The translations under genes and the position numbers were made by a program. A stretch of 51,995 nt of DNA from contig JAHIVH010000071.1 in NCBI GenBank assembly GCA_018816735.1, forward strand, positions 1 to 51,995, written 5' to 3'. How positions within the stretch are numbered: the stretch's first letter is position 1; each line of letters begins with the position of its first letter. The DNA comes from Pseudomonadota bacterium (GTDB lineage: Bacteria > Desulfobacterota > Desulfobacteria > Desulfobacterales > JAHIVH01). The notes below the pieces were generated by a model. It ran no database searches and had not been told where the DNA came from. It saw nothing but the letters and a program-made list of their open reading frames with translations. Below, in pieces: positions 25,367 through 33,145 of this stretch.

Positions 25367-25987
25367 ATGAGGACTGCAACATATATTCTGTTAAAGATAC
25401 TGGCAACCATTTTTTTTCCGGCTGTCTTGCTGATGGGTTGTAATGATTTCGGCCAGGTTGATCAGGGAAGAACGATTGCCTTTGACAAGGCAAACAAAAC
25501 CGTCACCATCATCAGGAACAAAAGTTTTGATCCGAAAAATCCTGATTATAGTGTCCTGCCGCCGGTTAACTACAGGCTGCCGGATGATCCGGCTGAAACC
25601 GGACCGGAGCCCAAGGTTGGCAGGCGAATGAATTTCGACATCGATAAAAAGGAGATTACCCTATTTGACCCGGCAGCAAATGGCTTTGTGACCATTCACT
25701 ATACGTTGGTGGATCAGAAGGATAATGTGGATTCAACTGATCCTCTCCTCTGTGATCCGGTCACTAAAAAACAAAAGCCATTTCCACTGATCGATGAGGC
25801 AACAAAGACCATAACCGTTTATTCCAAACGGCAGAAAGTGCTTGTTACATTTACCGTGCCGGATGAATATGCCGGTTATTCACCGGATACCTGGGACAGC
25901 GGCGATGAAGTCCGCATCTATTACAAGGAAGCAGGCCGGGCTAAAAGATTCATGAATGTCAGCAAGACGGATATTTATAAGAAATAG
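25367..25987 (+). CDS. lipoprotein, DUF4881-like
   Basis: The 206-residue product has a lipoprotein signal with lipobox LLMG-C (Cys25). A beta-rich exported domain follows, containing NKTVTIIRNKSFDPKNPDYS, INYRLPDDP-like NYRLPDDPAETGPEP, and TVYSKRQKVLVTFTVPDEYA. Sequence style and context match the DUF4881 lipoproteins that accompany DVU0150/TauE genes in sulfate reducers; this is from memory. ATG 25367 follows AAGGGAG. It is 75 bp downstream of the permease. It could be the extracytoplasmic partner of the transporter. After its stop comes a 155-bp gap with a REP-like palindrome. Confidence 0.7.
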   Translation: MRTATYILLKILATIFFPAVLLMGCNDFGQVDQGRTIAFDKANKTVTIIRNKSFDPKNPDYSVLPPVNYRLPDDPAETGPEPKVGRRMNFDIDKKEITLFDPAANGFVTIHYTLVDQKDNVDSTDPLLCDPVTKKQKPFPLIDEATKTITVYSKRQKVLVTFTVPDEYAGYSPDTWDSGDEVRIYYKEAGRAKRFMNVSKTDIYKK

Positions 25988-26072
25988 GTATCACCTGGAT
26001 CACATGCTCCTCTGGCGGATTTTTTTCCGGACGCTTTTGCATCCGGCTATCAATAAGGGAAGCCTGTGAAAA

Positions 26073-26099
26073 CGTTCCCACGCCTGACGCGTGGGAACG
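26073..26099. repeat. REP-like palindrome
   Basis: CGTTCCCACGC (26073-26083) and GCGTGGGAACG (26089-26099) form a perfect 11-bp hairpin around CTGAC. The GTTCCCACGC...GCGTGGGAAC unit is a dispersed palindrome I know from many environmental genomes, usually mobilised by REP-associated Y1 transposases; a remnant of such a transposase lies at about 7020-7208. It sits between the lipoprotein gene and the 68-residue membrane protein. With the following CTTTT it might also act as a transcription terminator. Confidence 0.65.
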
Positions 26100-26145
26100 A
26101 CCTTTTAACCATTGGACGTTTCAAACAACCTGAAAAGAAGTATTG

Positions 26146-26352
26146 ATGAATATACACCAAACAATAACTGTTATCATTATGGATATTTTTTTGATTGTGG
26201 AACTGTGTGTCAGCATGTATTTTGCCACCAAAGAGCCTGATCTGCTGACGCCGTTATTTCTGAAATATTTTTTCAGTATGGCTGTTCCTACGTTTATCAT
26301 TGCAAAGATTTTCATAAAAAGATTACAATCAAAACCCGAGCCGATGTCGTAA
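26146..26352 (+). CDS. small two-helix membrane protein
   Basis: ATG 26146 opens a 68-residue protein with two hydrophobic helices (about 5-28 and 40-58) joined by ATKEPDLLTPLFLKYFFS, and a basic tail IKRLQSKPEPMS. Both ends probably face the cytoplasm. No family is recognised. It ends 26 bp before the phosphotransferase, so it probably belongs to the same operon and takes the position occupied by the two-anchor protein (2323-3012) in the first module. The in-frame TTG at 26143 adds one residue. Confidence 0.6.
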   Translation: MNIHQTITVIIMDIFLIVELCVSMYFATKEPDLLTPLFLKYFFSMAVPTFIIAKIFIKRLQSKPEPMS

Positions 26353-26378
26353 ACCCAAGACAGTTTGAATGAAAAAAA

Positions 26379-28973
26379 ATGATGAACCGCTTATTATCCC
26401 GCTTTAAAAGATCGGGTCCTTCCAGAGATGAAATCATGAATCTCTTCAGGAAGAAGTATTCAAATTTCAAGATCATCCTGGAATCGAATTCCGAGCTTCT
26501 CAAAATTCTTTCCGATATAGAGGATAAGCTATGCGGCAGGCAGGTATTCGGCATGGCCTACATCCGGAGTCAGACCGCCCGGATCATGTTTCATATCACA
26601 AGAATGGTAAAAAGCTTCGAAGGATTGTCCGGCCGCAAATATCAGTATCTCATTAAAGTCTTAAATCAGATTCATCAGCAGATTGAACACGACCTGGAGC
26701 TGAAGAGTTCCCCAAACAACTCGGCGTATGTGTTGCCTTATTCTCAAATCACCCATATCATGGTTGACTTTGTCGGCGGCAAAAATGCCAATCTGGGCGA
26801 GCTGAAAAGCTGCCTCAACCTTCCGGTTCCCAATGGATTTGCAGTTACAACCAATGCCTTTGATACGTTTATTGAATCGAATCATCTGATGGATGAGATC
26901 CGGAAAGAAAAATTGGAAATCCAGCCTGACAACCCGGAATCCATTCTTGCGGCCAGTGAAAAAATCCGCCATCTGTTTTTATCTGCAGTTGTTCCCATGA
27001 CAATTGAACAGGACATTTTAGGCGCTTTCAGGAAACACATATACCCGGGGGAAACTGAAAATGCAAGAACAGCCCTTAGAAGCAGCGCTGTCGGAGAAGA
27101 CAGCGAATTCTCCTTTGCCGGCCAGTATCTGTCCGTTTTGAACGTGCCTTACGACAAGATCATCGATGAATATAAACGTGTTCTGGCGAGTCTGTTCGCG
27201 CCCGCGGCCATAACCTACCGCCTGCAAATGGGTATACTCTTTGAGAAAGCGAAAATGAGCGTGGCCTGCCTGGAGATGATTTCCTCCAAGGCCGGTGGCG
27301 TGATGTATACCCGTCATCCGTTCGATCCCCTGTCACAAAATCAGGTCATCATCAATGCGGTGTGGGGAATCGGCACCTATGCAGTGGAAGGTGTGATCAC
27401 GCCGGATTCATATACGCTATCAAAAGACACAAGGCCGGTTTTGCTTGAATCGAAAATTGCCTCAAAGCCTGTTCAACTGGTTACTTCTCCTGCCGGGTAT
27501 CTTGTGGAAAATCCGGTTCCTGAAGACATGCAGACGCGCCCCTGCCTGACCGTGGACCAGGCCGTTATGCTTTGCCAATACGGCATGCAGATCGAGGAAC
27601 ATTTTAAGACGCCTCAGGATATTGAATGGGCGCTTGATCCAAATGATTCCATCGTCATTCTTCAAACCCGGCCTTTGCGGCTGGAATACCAGAACAACAA
27701 CCATCAAAAAGTTATCCCTGTTCCTTCCGGATATCCGTTGCTCCTGGATGGCGGGGATGTGGCATGCCCGGGAGTCGGGTTTGGCGAAGCATATATCGTT
27801 CGTTCAGAAAGCGATTTATTGACATTTCCGGATGGTGGCGTGCTGGTGGCGGCCCATTCTTCACCGCAATATGTGATGGTCATGCGGAAAGCAAAGGCAA
27901 TTGTCACGAATTCAGGAAGCATCAGCGGCCACATGGCCACTCTGGCCAGGGAATTCAAGGTGCCTGCCGTACTCAATACCCATGCGGCCACCACAACCCT
28001 TAAACCCGGAATGCTCATTACGGTGGATGCCAATTCCGGCCGGGTGTATTCCGGTAAAGTCCCGGAACTCATTGACCTGGAAACCCAGGATCGCGCGTTT
28101 ATGAAAGACTCGCCGGTTTTTCATACGCTTCAAAAAATTGCGGGACAAATTGTTCCCTTAAATCTTGTAAACCCCAAATCGTCGAGATTCACGCCTGAAA
28201 ACTGCAAAACCATTCATGATGTGATGCGATTATTGCATGAGTTCTCCTATCTCGAGATATTCAAGCTGGGTGATTTTACGACCGATCAGGGAAGAATTTC
28301 AGTAAAGCTTGATGCCGCACTTCCCATTGATCTTTACATTATCGATCTTGGGGGCGGATTGGGGAATCGCCCTGAAAAACGGTTTAGAGTCAAAACCGAT
28401 CAAATCATATCCCAACCGTTGAAAGCACTTCTTGAGGGAATGTCAAACGAAGCCCGGCAAAATACCGGCCCGCGGCCCGTCAATCTGGGCGGTTTTTTTT
28501 CCGTAATGAGTGAACAGATGTTTTCGCCGCCTGTTGGGGCGGAACGATTCGGTGATCGGAGTTATGCGATTATTTCAGATAAATACATGAACTTCAGCTC
28601 ACGCGTGGGATACCATTATAGTGTATTGGATGCGTACTGCGGCCAGACGGCAAACAAGAATTATATCAATTTTCAATTCAAGGGCGGTGCAGCCGATAAA
28701 GTTCGCCGGAACCGGCGCGCCCGGCTTATCGGATTGATCCTGGACACATTGGGATTTTTGGTGGATGTGCAGGGGGATATGACAACCGTGCGTTTTTCCA
28801 AGCGGGAATGCAGCGTGATTTACGAAAAAATAGAATATCTGGGCAGGCTGCTTATATTCACCCGGCAGATGGACATGCTGATGGAAAGTGAAGCCACCGT
28901 GAATCAGCTTGCCGAAAGCTTTCTGAAAAACGATGCCCATCCATATAAAAACCATCCTCAGCCAACGCTTTAG
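26379..28973 (+). CDS. PEP-synthase/PPDK-like phosphotransferase with novel C-terminal domain (second copy)
   Basis: The 864-residue protein is collinear with the one at 3104. It has a helical N-terminus (IMNLFRKKYSNFKIILESNS), an ATP-grasp domain (VGGKNANLGELKS, VPNGFAVTTNAF, ALRSSAVGED with FSFAGQYLSVLNV, GGVMYTRHP, QDIEWALD, ILQTRPL), a phospho-histidine domain with putative His518 in SISGHMATLAREFKVPA, and the same unknown C-terminal domain (NYINFQFKGGAADKVRRNRR). The PEP/pyruvate-binding barrel is missing in both, so neither can be a normal PEP synthase. Conservation of the FKGGAAD-RRNRR segment across distant copies points to a functional acceptor-binding domain. Tandem ATGs at 26379 and 26382 have only a weak ribosome site. 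The response regulator is convergent, 15 bp beyond the stop. Confidence 0.87.
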   Translation: MMNRLLSRFKRSGPSRDEIMNLFRKKYSNFKIILESNSELLKILSDIEDKLCGRQVFGMAYIRSQTARIMFHITRMVKSFEGLSGRKYQYLIKVLNQIHQQIEHDLELKSSPNNSAYVLPYSQITHIMVDFVGGKNANLGELKSCLNLPVPNGFAVTTNAFDTFIESNHLMDEIRKEKLEIQPDNPESILAASEKIRHLFLSAVVPMTIEQDILGAFRKHIYPGETENARTALRSSAVGEDSEFSFAGQYLSVLNVPYDKIIDEYKRVLASLFAPAAITYRLQMGILFEKAKMSVACLEMISSKAGGVMYTRHPFDPLSQNQVIINAVWGIGTYAVEGVITPDSYTLSKDTRPVLLESKIASKPVQLVTSPAGYLVENPVPEDMQTRPCLTVDQAVMLCQYGMQIEEHFKTPQDIEWALDPNDSIVILQTRPLRLEYQNNNHQKVIPVPSGYPLLLDGGDVACPGVGFGEAYIVRSESDLLTFPDGGVLVAAHSSPQYVMVMRKAKAIVTNSGSISGHMATLAREFKVPAVLNTHAATTTLKPGMLITVDANSGRVYSGKVPELIDLETQDRAFMKDSPVFHTLQKIAGQIVPLNLVNPKSSRFTPENCKTIHDVMRLLHEFSYLEIFKLGDFTTDQGRISVKLDAALPIDLYIIDLGGGLGNRPEKRFRVKTDQIISQPLKALLEGMSNEARQNTGPRPVNLGGFFSVMSEQMFSPPVGAERFGDRSYAIISDKYMNFSSRVGYHYSVLDAYCGQTANKNYINFQFKGGAADKVRRNRRARLIGLILDTLGFLVDVQGDMTTVRFSKRECSVIYEKIEYLGRLLIFTRQMDMLMESEATVNQLAESFLKNDAHPYKNHPQPTL

Positions 28974-28987
28974 GCATAAAGGGGGGT

Positions 28988-29380
28988 CTATCTGATCTTT
29001 TCATTTTCCAGCTTGCGTTCGTAGGCTTGAGAAATTTTCAGGCTGATTTCTTCCACATCGCAGGGTTTTAACAAGTAATCATAAGCCCCGTAATCGATGC
29101 TGTTCAGTGCAATATCCATCGAGGCATGCCCTGTGAGAATGATCACTTCGGCATGGCAACCTTGCGCCTTTAGCCGCTTTAATGTTTCAATACCGCTTAT
29201 CCCGGACATTTTTACATCCAACAGGATAACATCATAATCATTTTCCGATACTTCCACCAAAGCATCCTCACCGCTGCCCACCGATTTCACCACAACCCCT
29301 TTGGTTTTAAACGTTTTTGCCATTGATTTGCAAAACCGTTCTTCGTCGTCTACGATAAGCAATTTCGGTTGCAGGTCCAT
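28988..29380 (-). CDS. single-domain response regulator (second copy)
   Basis: The receiver domain has 130 residues from ATG 29380, which follows AAGAGGAA on the minus strand; the frame extends nine codons further without a better site. Key residues are D11-D12, phospho-acceptor D55 in VILLDVKMSGISG, Thr in VIILTGHA and Lys in YLLKPCD. The domain layout, the TGHASM segment and the C-terminal helix (ISLKISQAYERKLEN) closely parallel the regulator at 579, whose C-terminus reads LSYKINDAYQKK. It is transcribed towards the phosphotransferase rather than with it. No output domain and no adjacent kinase. Confidence 0.9.
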   Translation of the reverse strand: MDLQPKLLIVDDEERFCKSMAKTFKTKGVVVKSVGSGEDALVEVSENDYDVILLDVKMSGISGIETLKRLKAQGCHAEVIILTGHASMDIALNSIDYGAYDYLLKPCDVEEISLKISQAYERKLENEKIR

Positions 29381-29594
29381 TCGATTTCCTCTTGATAATT
29401 TCTTCATGGATCAAAAACTGATGTGCGGGTTGCAAGGATCGATTCCCTGACCTGGTTTCAGCATCACACACAGAAACTCATGAATATCTTCAAATGTCAA
29501 CTTTTTCAGTGCCGGGAACAGAAAAAAACCATTGAAAATAATATGAATTTGATATAATTTTCAAAAGCAATATAAATGAAGTAAGGAGGCACGC

Positions 29595-29795
29595 ATGGAA
29601 GTTAGCGGAACCAATATCGGCGCATCAACCTATGCCCTGAAGAAGGCGATGGAGATGCCGGGTATTCTGATGAATCTTGTTCAGAACTCTGCCGAGAATA
29701 AAGGACAGTCCCTTGAAATGAATCGTCCTGTTCCCAATCCACCCGACATTTCATCAGTTACCGGCAAAGGAAAAATCATCGATATCGTGGCATAA
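29595..29795 (+). CDS. small YjfB-like putative motility protein
   Basis: ATG 29595 follows TAAGGAGG and opens a 66-residue protein, MEVSGTNIGASTYALKKAME, with helical MPGILMNLVQNSAENKG and a basic, proline-containing end. The MDIS/MEVSG start, single amphipathic helix and length match the YjfB family, annotated as putative motility protein; that match is from memory. A possible promoter TTGAAA-15-TATAAT lies at about 29535-29560. It stands alone between two minus-strand genes. Confidence 0.6.
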   Translation: MEVSGTNIGASTYALKKAMEMPGILMNLVQNSAENKGQSLEMNRPVPNPPDISSVTGKGKIIDIVA

Positions 29796-29854
29796 TTGTC
29801 CGGATCATGAGGACCTGTACCATCGACGGATTTTATATCTTACGACAGGACGCC

Positions 29855-30407
29855 TTAAGGTACCCACGGGTCGCCAGGGGCTGAAGGAAGAGCAGGGGGA
29901 GGAGCGGATTCCCATGGATCACCAGTGGCTGAAGCTGGTGGAGCTTGGCTGGAAGAATCCGAAACCTCCATGCATTCCTGGTCAATCGCCCTGCATATTT
30001 CTTCAAACTCCCTTTTTAAAATCGAAACTCTGTATGGGGAGATAGAAAAATTATTGTTTTCGTTTTTTTGAAGGATATTTTGAAAATTCCGGAGAAACTT
30101 ATCTATTGCATCCAGGGCCTTTTCGGCACTGCGGGCCTCTTTGACATCGCCGCCCAGCAGATAAATATCCAATGGTAGATTGAAACAGGTGCTGAAATTT
30201 GGAACGCCACCCGTCATGCAGGATAAAACGGCTGTCGATTTTGTAAGCATCAAACCTGTCTCATAAAAGAAAGCATTGATGCTTTCCCATTCACCTTGTT
30301 GTGCAAGTGATTTCATGGCAGCGATCCGCAATCAAATTGATTAATTCGGCGTGACTGAACCGGTTCTCGTCAAACAAGGGGATAAGGAAATGACAGCAGC
30401 GCATCAT
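29855..30407 (-). pseudogene. hypothetical protein gene broken by a frameshift
   Basis: A minus-strand frame from ATG 30407 reads MMRCCHFLIPLFDENRFSHA then ELINLIADR and runs into TGA. The adjacent frame (from about 30331) continues IAAMKSLAQQGEWESINAFF to a stop at 29855. The two pieces join naturally and the total of 553 nt is one base off a multiple of three, so a single-base insertion near 30320-30335 is likely. The product (about 184 residues) is mostly helical. It ends in a Pro-rich tail with two GDPW repeats (ATGDPWESAPPP, APGDPWVP). Family unknown. It starts 17 bp after the stop of the zinc-ribbon gene, so the two probably formed an operon. Confidence 0.5.
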
Positions 30408-30423
30408 GGGAATATCTACGGAT

Positions 30424-30738
30424 TCAATCGTAAATGATATTCTCACATGCGTCGGGATCGCATCCTTCGGCGACCATCATAACTCTGGGCATAGAGGCTT
30501 TTCTTATATACTTATATTCTTCTAAATCGCTTTCAGGAATGGAATCAATATCTGTTATCCAATCCTCATAATAGTGATAACGAGATTTTGCCCTCATTTC
30601 AGCTGCAGGACTTCTTCCTATATCGTTCCAGGCTTTTGCCGCGCAAAATCTGCACATCCAGGTTTCGACACCCCACATACCGTATCTAATATTGTAGACG
30701 ACATTTCGATTGTGGCCACACTTCGTGCACGTATACAT
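30424..30738 (-). CDS. small zinc-ribbon-like hypothetical protein
   Basis: ATG 30738 (minus) follows AGGAGACAT and opens 104 residues. Two cysteine pairs, CTKC near residue 4 and CRFC near residue 29, are spaced as in a zinc ribbon. The rest is hydrophilic, with YHYYEDWITDIDSIPESDLE and a C-terminal CDPDACENIIYD. No homologous family is recognised. A sigma-70-like promoter overlapping a perfect palindrome lies just upstream (30793-30828). It appears to be the first gene of a two-gene unit with the frameshifted gene at 29855-30407. Confidence 0.6.
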   Translation of the reverse strand: MYTCTKCGHNRNVVYNIRYGMWGVETWMCRFCAAKAWNDIGRSPAAEMRAKSRYHYYEDWITDIDSIPESDLEEYKYIRKASMPRVMMVAEGCDPDACENIIYD

Positions 30739-30792
30739 TTTATGTCTCCTGATGAATGGGTTACGAATAATAATCCTTTTTCCTACGGCGAA

Positions 30793-30828
30793 TATATAGC
30801 CGGGCGAGCATATGTGTCAAACACATAT
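30793..30828 (-). promoter_or_regulatory. sigma-70 promoter overlapped by a 19-bp palindrome
   Basis: On the minus strand TTGACA (30815-30820) and TATATA (30793-30798) are 16 bp apart and point to the zinc-ribbon gene. The palindrome ATATGTGT-CAA-ACACATAT (30810-30828, 8-bp arms) covers the -35 box, the standard arrangement for repression. The stretch 30829-30987 upstream shows nothing coding that I trust. Confidence 0.5.
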
Positions 30829-30987
30829 TAAATGACGATTTCGCAAACGCTTCAGCTGCGTGCCGTTTGCAGGCCCTTTCAGCAAAAGGCTGGCGGAATT
30901 TTTTTTTCGGGTCTTCATATTTACCGCCAACCCATAAATACCGCAGCAGGTGAAAAAGTTTTTCAGCACTTTTAACAAGGTTGGGGG

Positions 30988-31024
30988 TCAACCAAATGGT
31001 GAAGAACATGCACCAAAAGGTTGA
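30988..31024 (+). promoter_or_regulatory. paired enhancer sites (copy B) of the shared sigma-54 regulon
   Basis: TCAACCAAATGGTGAA (30988-31003) is identical to the first site of copy A. TGCACCAAAAGGTTGA (31009-31024) is the second site, again with 21-bp periodicity. Flanking DNA has diverged from copies A and C except for a few short blocks, which argues that the dyads are under selection. Confidence 0.75.
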
Positions 31025-31140
31025 TTTATATCTTCCTTCCATTCCTCCCCAAATGGTCACCAAACGCCGTCTGGTCGTCCAACTTATCGATCGGATTGCA
31101 TTTTATCCTTCACCCGGCCATTCAATTTTACCTGATAATT

Positions 31141-31156
31141 TGGCATTGATTTCGCT
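31141..31156 (+). promoter_or_regulatory. sigma-54 promoter of the small exported protein gene
   Basis: TGGCATTGATTTCGCT has GG and GC at sigma-54 spacing and is followed by ATAT as in copies A and C. It is 135 bp from the midpoint of the paired sites and 80 bp before the gene start at 31236. Confidence 0.75.
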
Positions 31157-31235
31157 ATATCTATGTCCAAATAAAGCAATTGTGCTTTAAAATAAGAATG
31201 AATCATCCAACAATTCATTTAGGAGAGAAAACATC

Positions 31236-31544
31236 ATGAAAAAACTGTCATTGGTATTATCCGTATTCATGCTGGTCGCCATGAGCGCCGGCTTGGTGAT
31301 GGCCGCAGAAAAACATGCGGCCAAACACGTTGCCACGCTCGAAAGTCTTGAAGGCCAGGTTGTGTCCATCGACACCCATGCAGGAAAGATCGTTATCATG
31401 GCCAACAATAAGGAAGAAACATTGGAGGCAGATGCAAACTTGATCAAGGATATCGTCGTTGGCGAAAAAGTCAGCATTGAAAAAACAGGCAATATTCTGA
31501 AATCCATTAAAAAATTTGAAATCGTTCCTGTTCCCGTCCAATAA
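31236..31544 (+). CDS. small exported protein, paralogue 1
   Basis: ATG 31236 follows AGGAGAG. The 102-residue product has a Sec signal (MKKLSLVLSVFMLVAMSAGLVMAA, cleavage near 24). A single beta-rich domain follows: LESLEGQVVSIDTHAGKIVI, EETLEADANLIKDIVVGEKV and SIEKTGNILKSIKKFE. The arrangement recalls small OB-like periplasmic domains (CusF- or DUF5666-like), but no metal-binding set is obvious apart from His in the KHAAKH segment. The paralogue at 43579 shares signal, domain, enhancer, promoter and terminator. It is monocistronic between its own sigma-54 promoter and a strong terminator, so high, regulated expression of an abundant envelope protein is likely. Function unknown. Confidence 0.8.
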   Translation: MKKLSLVLSVFMLVAMSAGLVMAAEKHAAKHVATLESLEGQVVSIDTHAGKIVIMANNKEETLEADANLIKDIVVGEKVSIEKTGNILKSIKKFEIVPVPVQ

Positions 31545-31580
31545 GTTTATGCATTACGGCTGAGATACCGAAAATGTGGA

Positions 31581-31615
31581 AAAACCCCTCCGCATCCTTC
31601 GTAGAGGGGTTTTTT
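31581..31615 (+). terminator. intrinsic terminator after the small exported protein gene
   Basis: AAAACCCCTC (31581-31590) pairs with GAGGGGTTTT (31604-31613), followed by more T. The loop contains CATCCTTCGTA. The loop and stem resemble the terminator of the paralogous gene at 43918-43951. Confidence 0.85.
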
Positions 31616-31837
31616 GCTGTCATGCGTGAAATGAGGGACAGGAGTTGTCCGTGAGGGATCACAAGCGATAATTTAATTTGAAATCAACCGATTTGTAGTG
31701 TATTAAATGTCCAATAGAAATTCTTTTATGAACTGTCCGACCCGGATCACCACTGTCGCCTTTATTGGGTCATTTTCCGGATCACTACCGGCTTTGAAAC
31801 AACAAATCCTGATATCCTTTTCAAGGAGACATATACC

Positions 31838-33145
31838 ATGTTTTCAGAAGCGCTGATACCCGTTGTCATATTTATTGCGGTTTATGTAGCCATTTCATTT
31901 GAATGGCTGAACAAAGCCGTGGCTGCCATCCTTGGAGTAATGGCCCTTTTTATTATAGGTGTCGTAGACGAAACAGCGGCAGCCCGTTACATCGATTTTG
32001 AAACCCTCATGCTCCTGATCGGCATGATGGGGATCGTGGCGGTCCTGAAAAAGTCGGGATTTTTCACCATTCTGACGGTGAGGATTGCCCGGATGACCGG
32101 TGGGCAGCCGCTGCGAATACTGATTCTTTTCTGCGCGCTCACTGCTGTACTGTCCGCCTTTCTGGACAACGTGACTACCGTGCTGATCATGGTTCCCATC
32201 ATTATCGAACTGACTGTGGGTATGGGGCTTGATCCCAAAATCTATGTCATCGCCCTGGCCATGGCCTCCAACCTGGGAGGCACCGCCACCTTGATCGGCG
32301 ATCCGCCCAATATTATCATCGGCTCCAAAGTGGGGTTGACCTTCAACCAGTTCGTCGTTTATCTGTTCGTCCCTGTGGTTATTTCCACAGTAGCTGTTAT
32401 TGCTTATTTCTGGGCCACCAACAGAGAGAGTTTCAAGTCGATCAACGACGATCTGACCAAACTTTTTTCCGTTCAGCTGCTCATTGAAAAGATCGAGTAT
32501 GATTTTCTGGCCATAAAATTAGACCGTCTGTTTCTCATCAAAAGCATCATCTGCCTGGGAATCACGCTTCTGCTTTTCGTCTCCCATACCATTACCCATC
32601 TGTCGCCGGGTGTCGTGGCTCTCACTACGTCCATGATACTCTTCGTGATCACCCGTATGGAAATCGAACATATCCTTTTGGAGGTGGAATGGAGCACATT
32701 GATGTTTTTCACCGGGCTTTTCATCCTGGTAGGCGCCCTGGAGGAAAAGGGCATTATCGAATGGGTCGCCAGAAATATCTTCCTGCAGGCGGGGAATGAT
32801 CCGTATGTCATGGTCCTGATGGTGCTTTGGGTGTCGGCCATCGCATCCGGTTTTATCGACAACATTCCGTTCACCATTACCATGATCCCCATTGTCCGGA
32901 TGATGCTGGATGTTCAACCCATCCCCCATAATATTTTATGGTGGGCGCTTTCCCTGGGCGCTTGTATGGGAGGCAATCTGACCCTGATCGGGGCTTCGGC
33001 CAACATCGTTTCCGCAGGCATGCTTAAAAAATACGGTCATGGTGTCAGTTTCGGGGAATACACGCGTAAAAGTGCACCGGGAACCATTTTGTCCCTGATC
33101 ATCTGCACTGTGGTATTAATCGTATATCTGAGGATTTTCTTATGA
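31838..33145 (+). CDS. ArsB/NhaD-superfamily (P-protein type) ion transporter
   Basis: The 435-residue polytopic protein has two homologous halves. The first contains LMLLIGMMGIVAVLKKSGFF, LSAFLDNVTTVLIMVPI and SNLGGTATLIGDPPNIIIGS. The second contains TLMFFTGLFILVGALEEKGI, ASGFIDNIPFTITMIPI and MGGNLTLIGASANIVSAGM. These are diagnostic of the ArsB/NhaD/P-protein branch of the ion-transporter superfamily. Transport is probably Na+/H+ antiport or anion movement. ATG 31838 follows AAGGAGA. Its stop overlaps the next start (ATGA at 33142-33145), so it is translationally coupled to an eIF2B-like protein. Confidence 0.87.
   Translation: MFSEALIPVVIFIAVYVAISFEWLNKAVAAILGVMALFIIGVVDETAAARYIDFETLMLLIGMMGIVAVLKKSGFFTILTVRIARMTGGQPLRILILFCALTAVLSAFLDNVTTVLIMVPIIIELTVGMGLDPKIYVIALAMASNLGGTATLIGDPPNIIIGSKVGLTFNQFVVYLFVPVVISTVAVIAYFWATNRESFKSINDDLTKLFSVQLLIEKIEYDFLAIKLDRLFLIKSIICLGITLLLFVSHTITHLSPGVVALTTSMILFVITRMEIEHILLEVEWSTLMFFTGLFILVGALEEKGIIEWVARNIFLQAGNDPYVMVLMVLWVSAIASGFIDNIPFTITMIPIVRMMLDVQPIPHNILWWALSLGACMGGNLTLIGASANIVSAGMLKKYGHGVSFGEYTRKSAPGTILSLIICTVVLIVYLRIFL

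Noticed and set aside
30761..31063. 100-codon minus-strand frame
   Set aside because: It overlaps the conserved enhancer dyads and a promoter region, has no ribosome site and no family-like composition.
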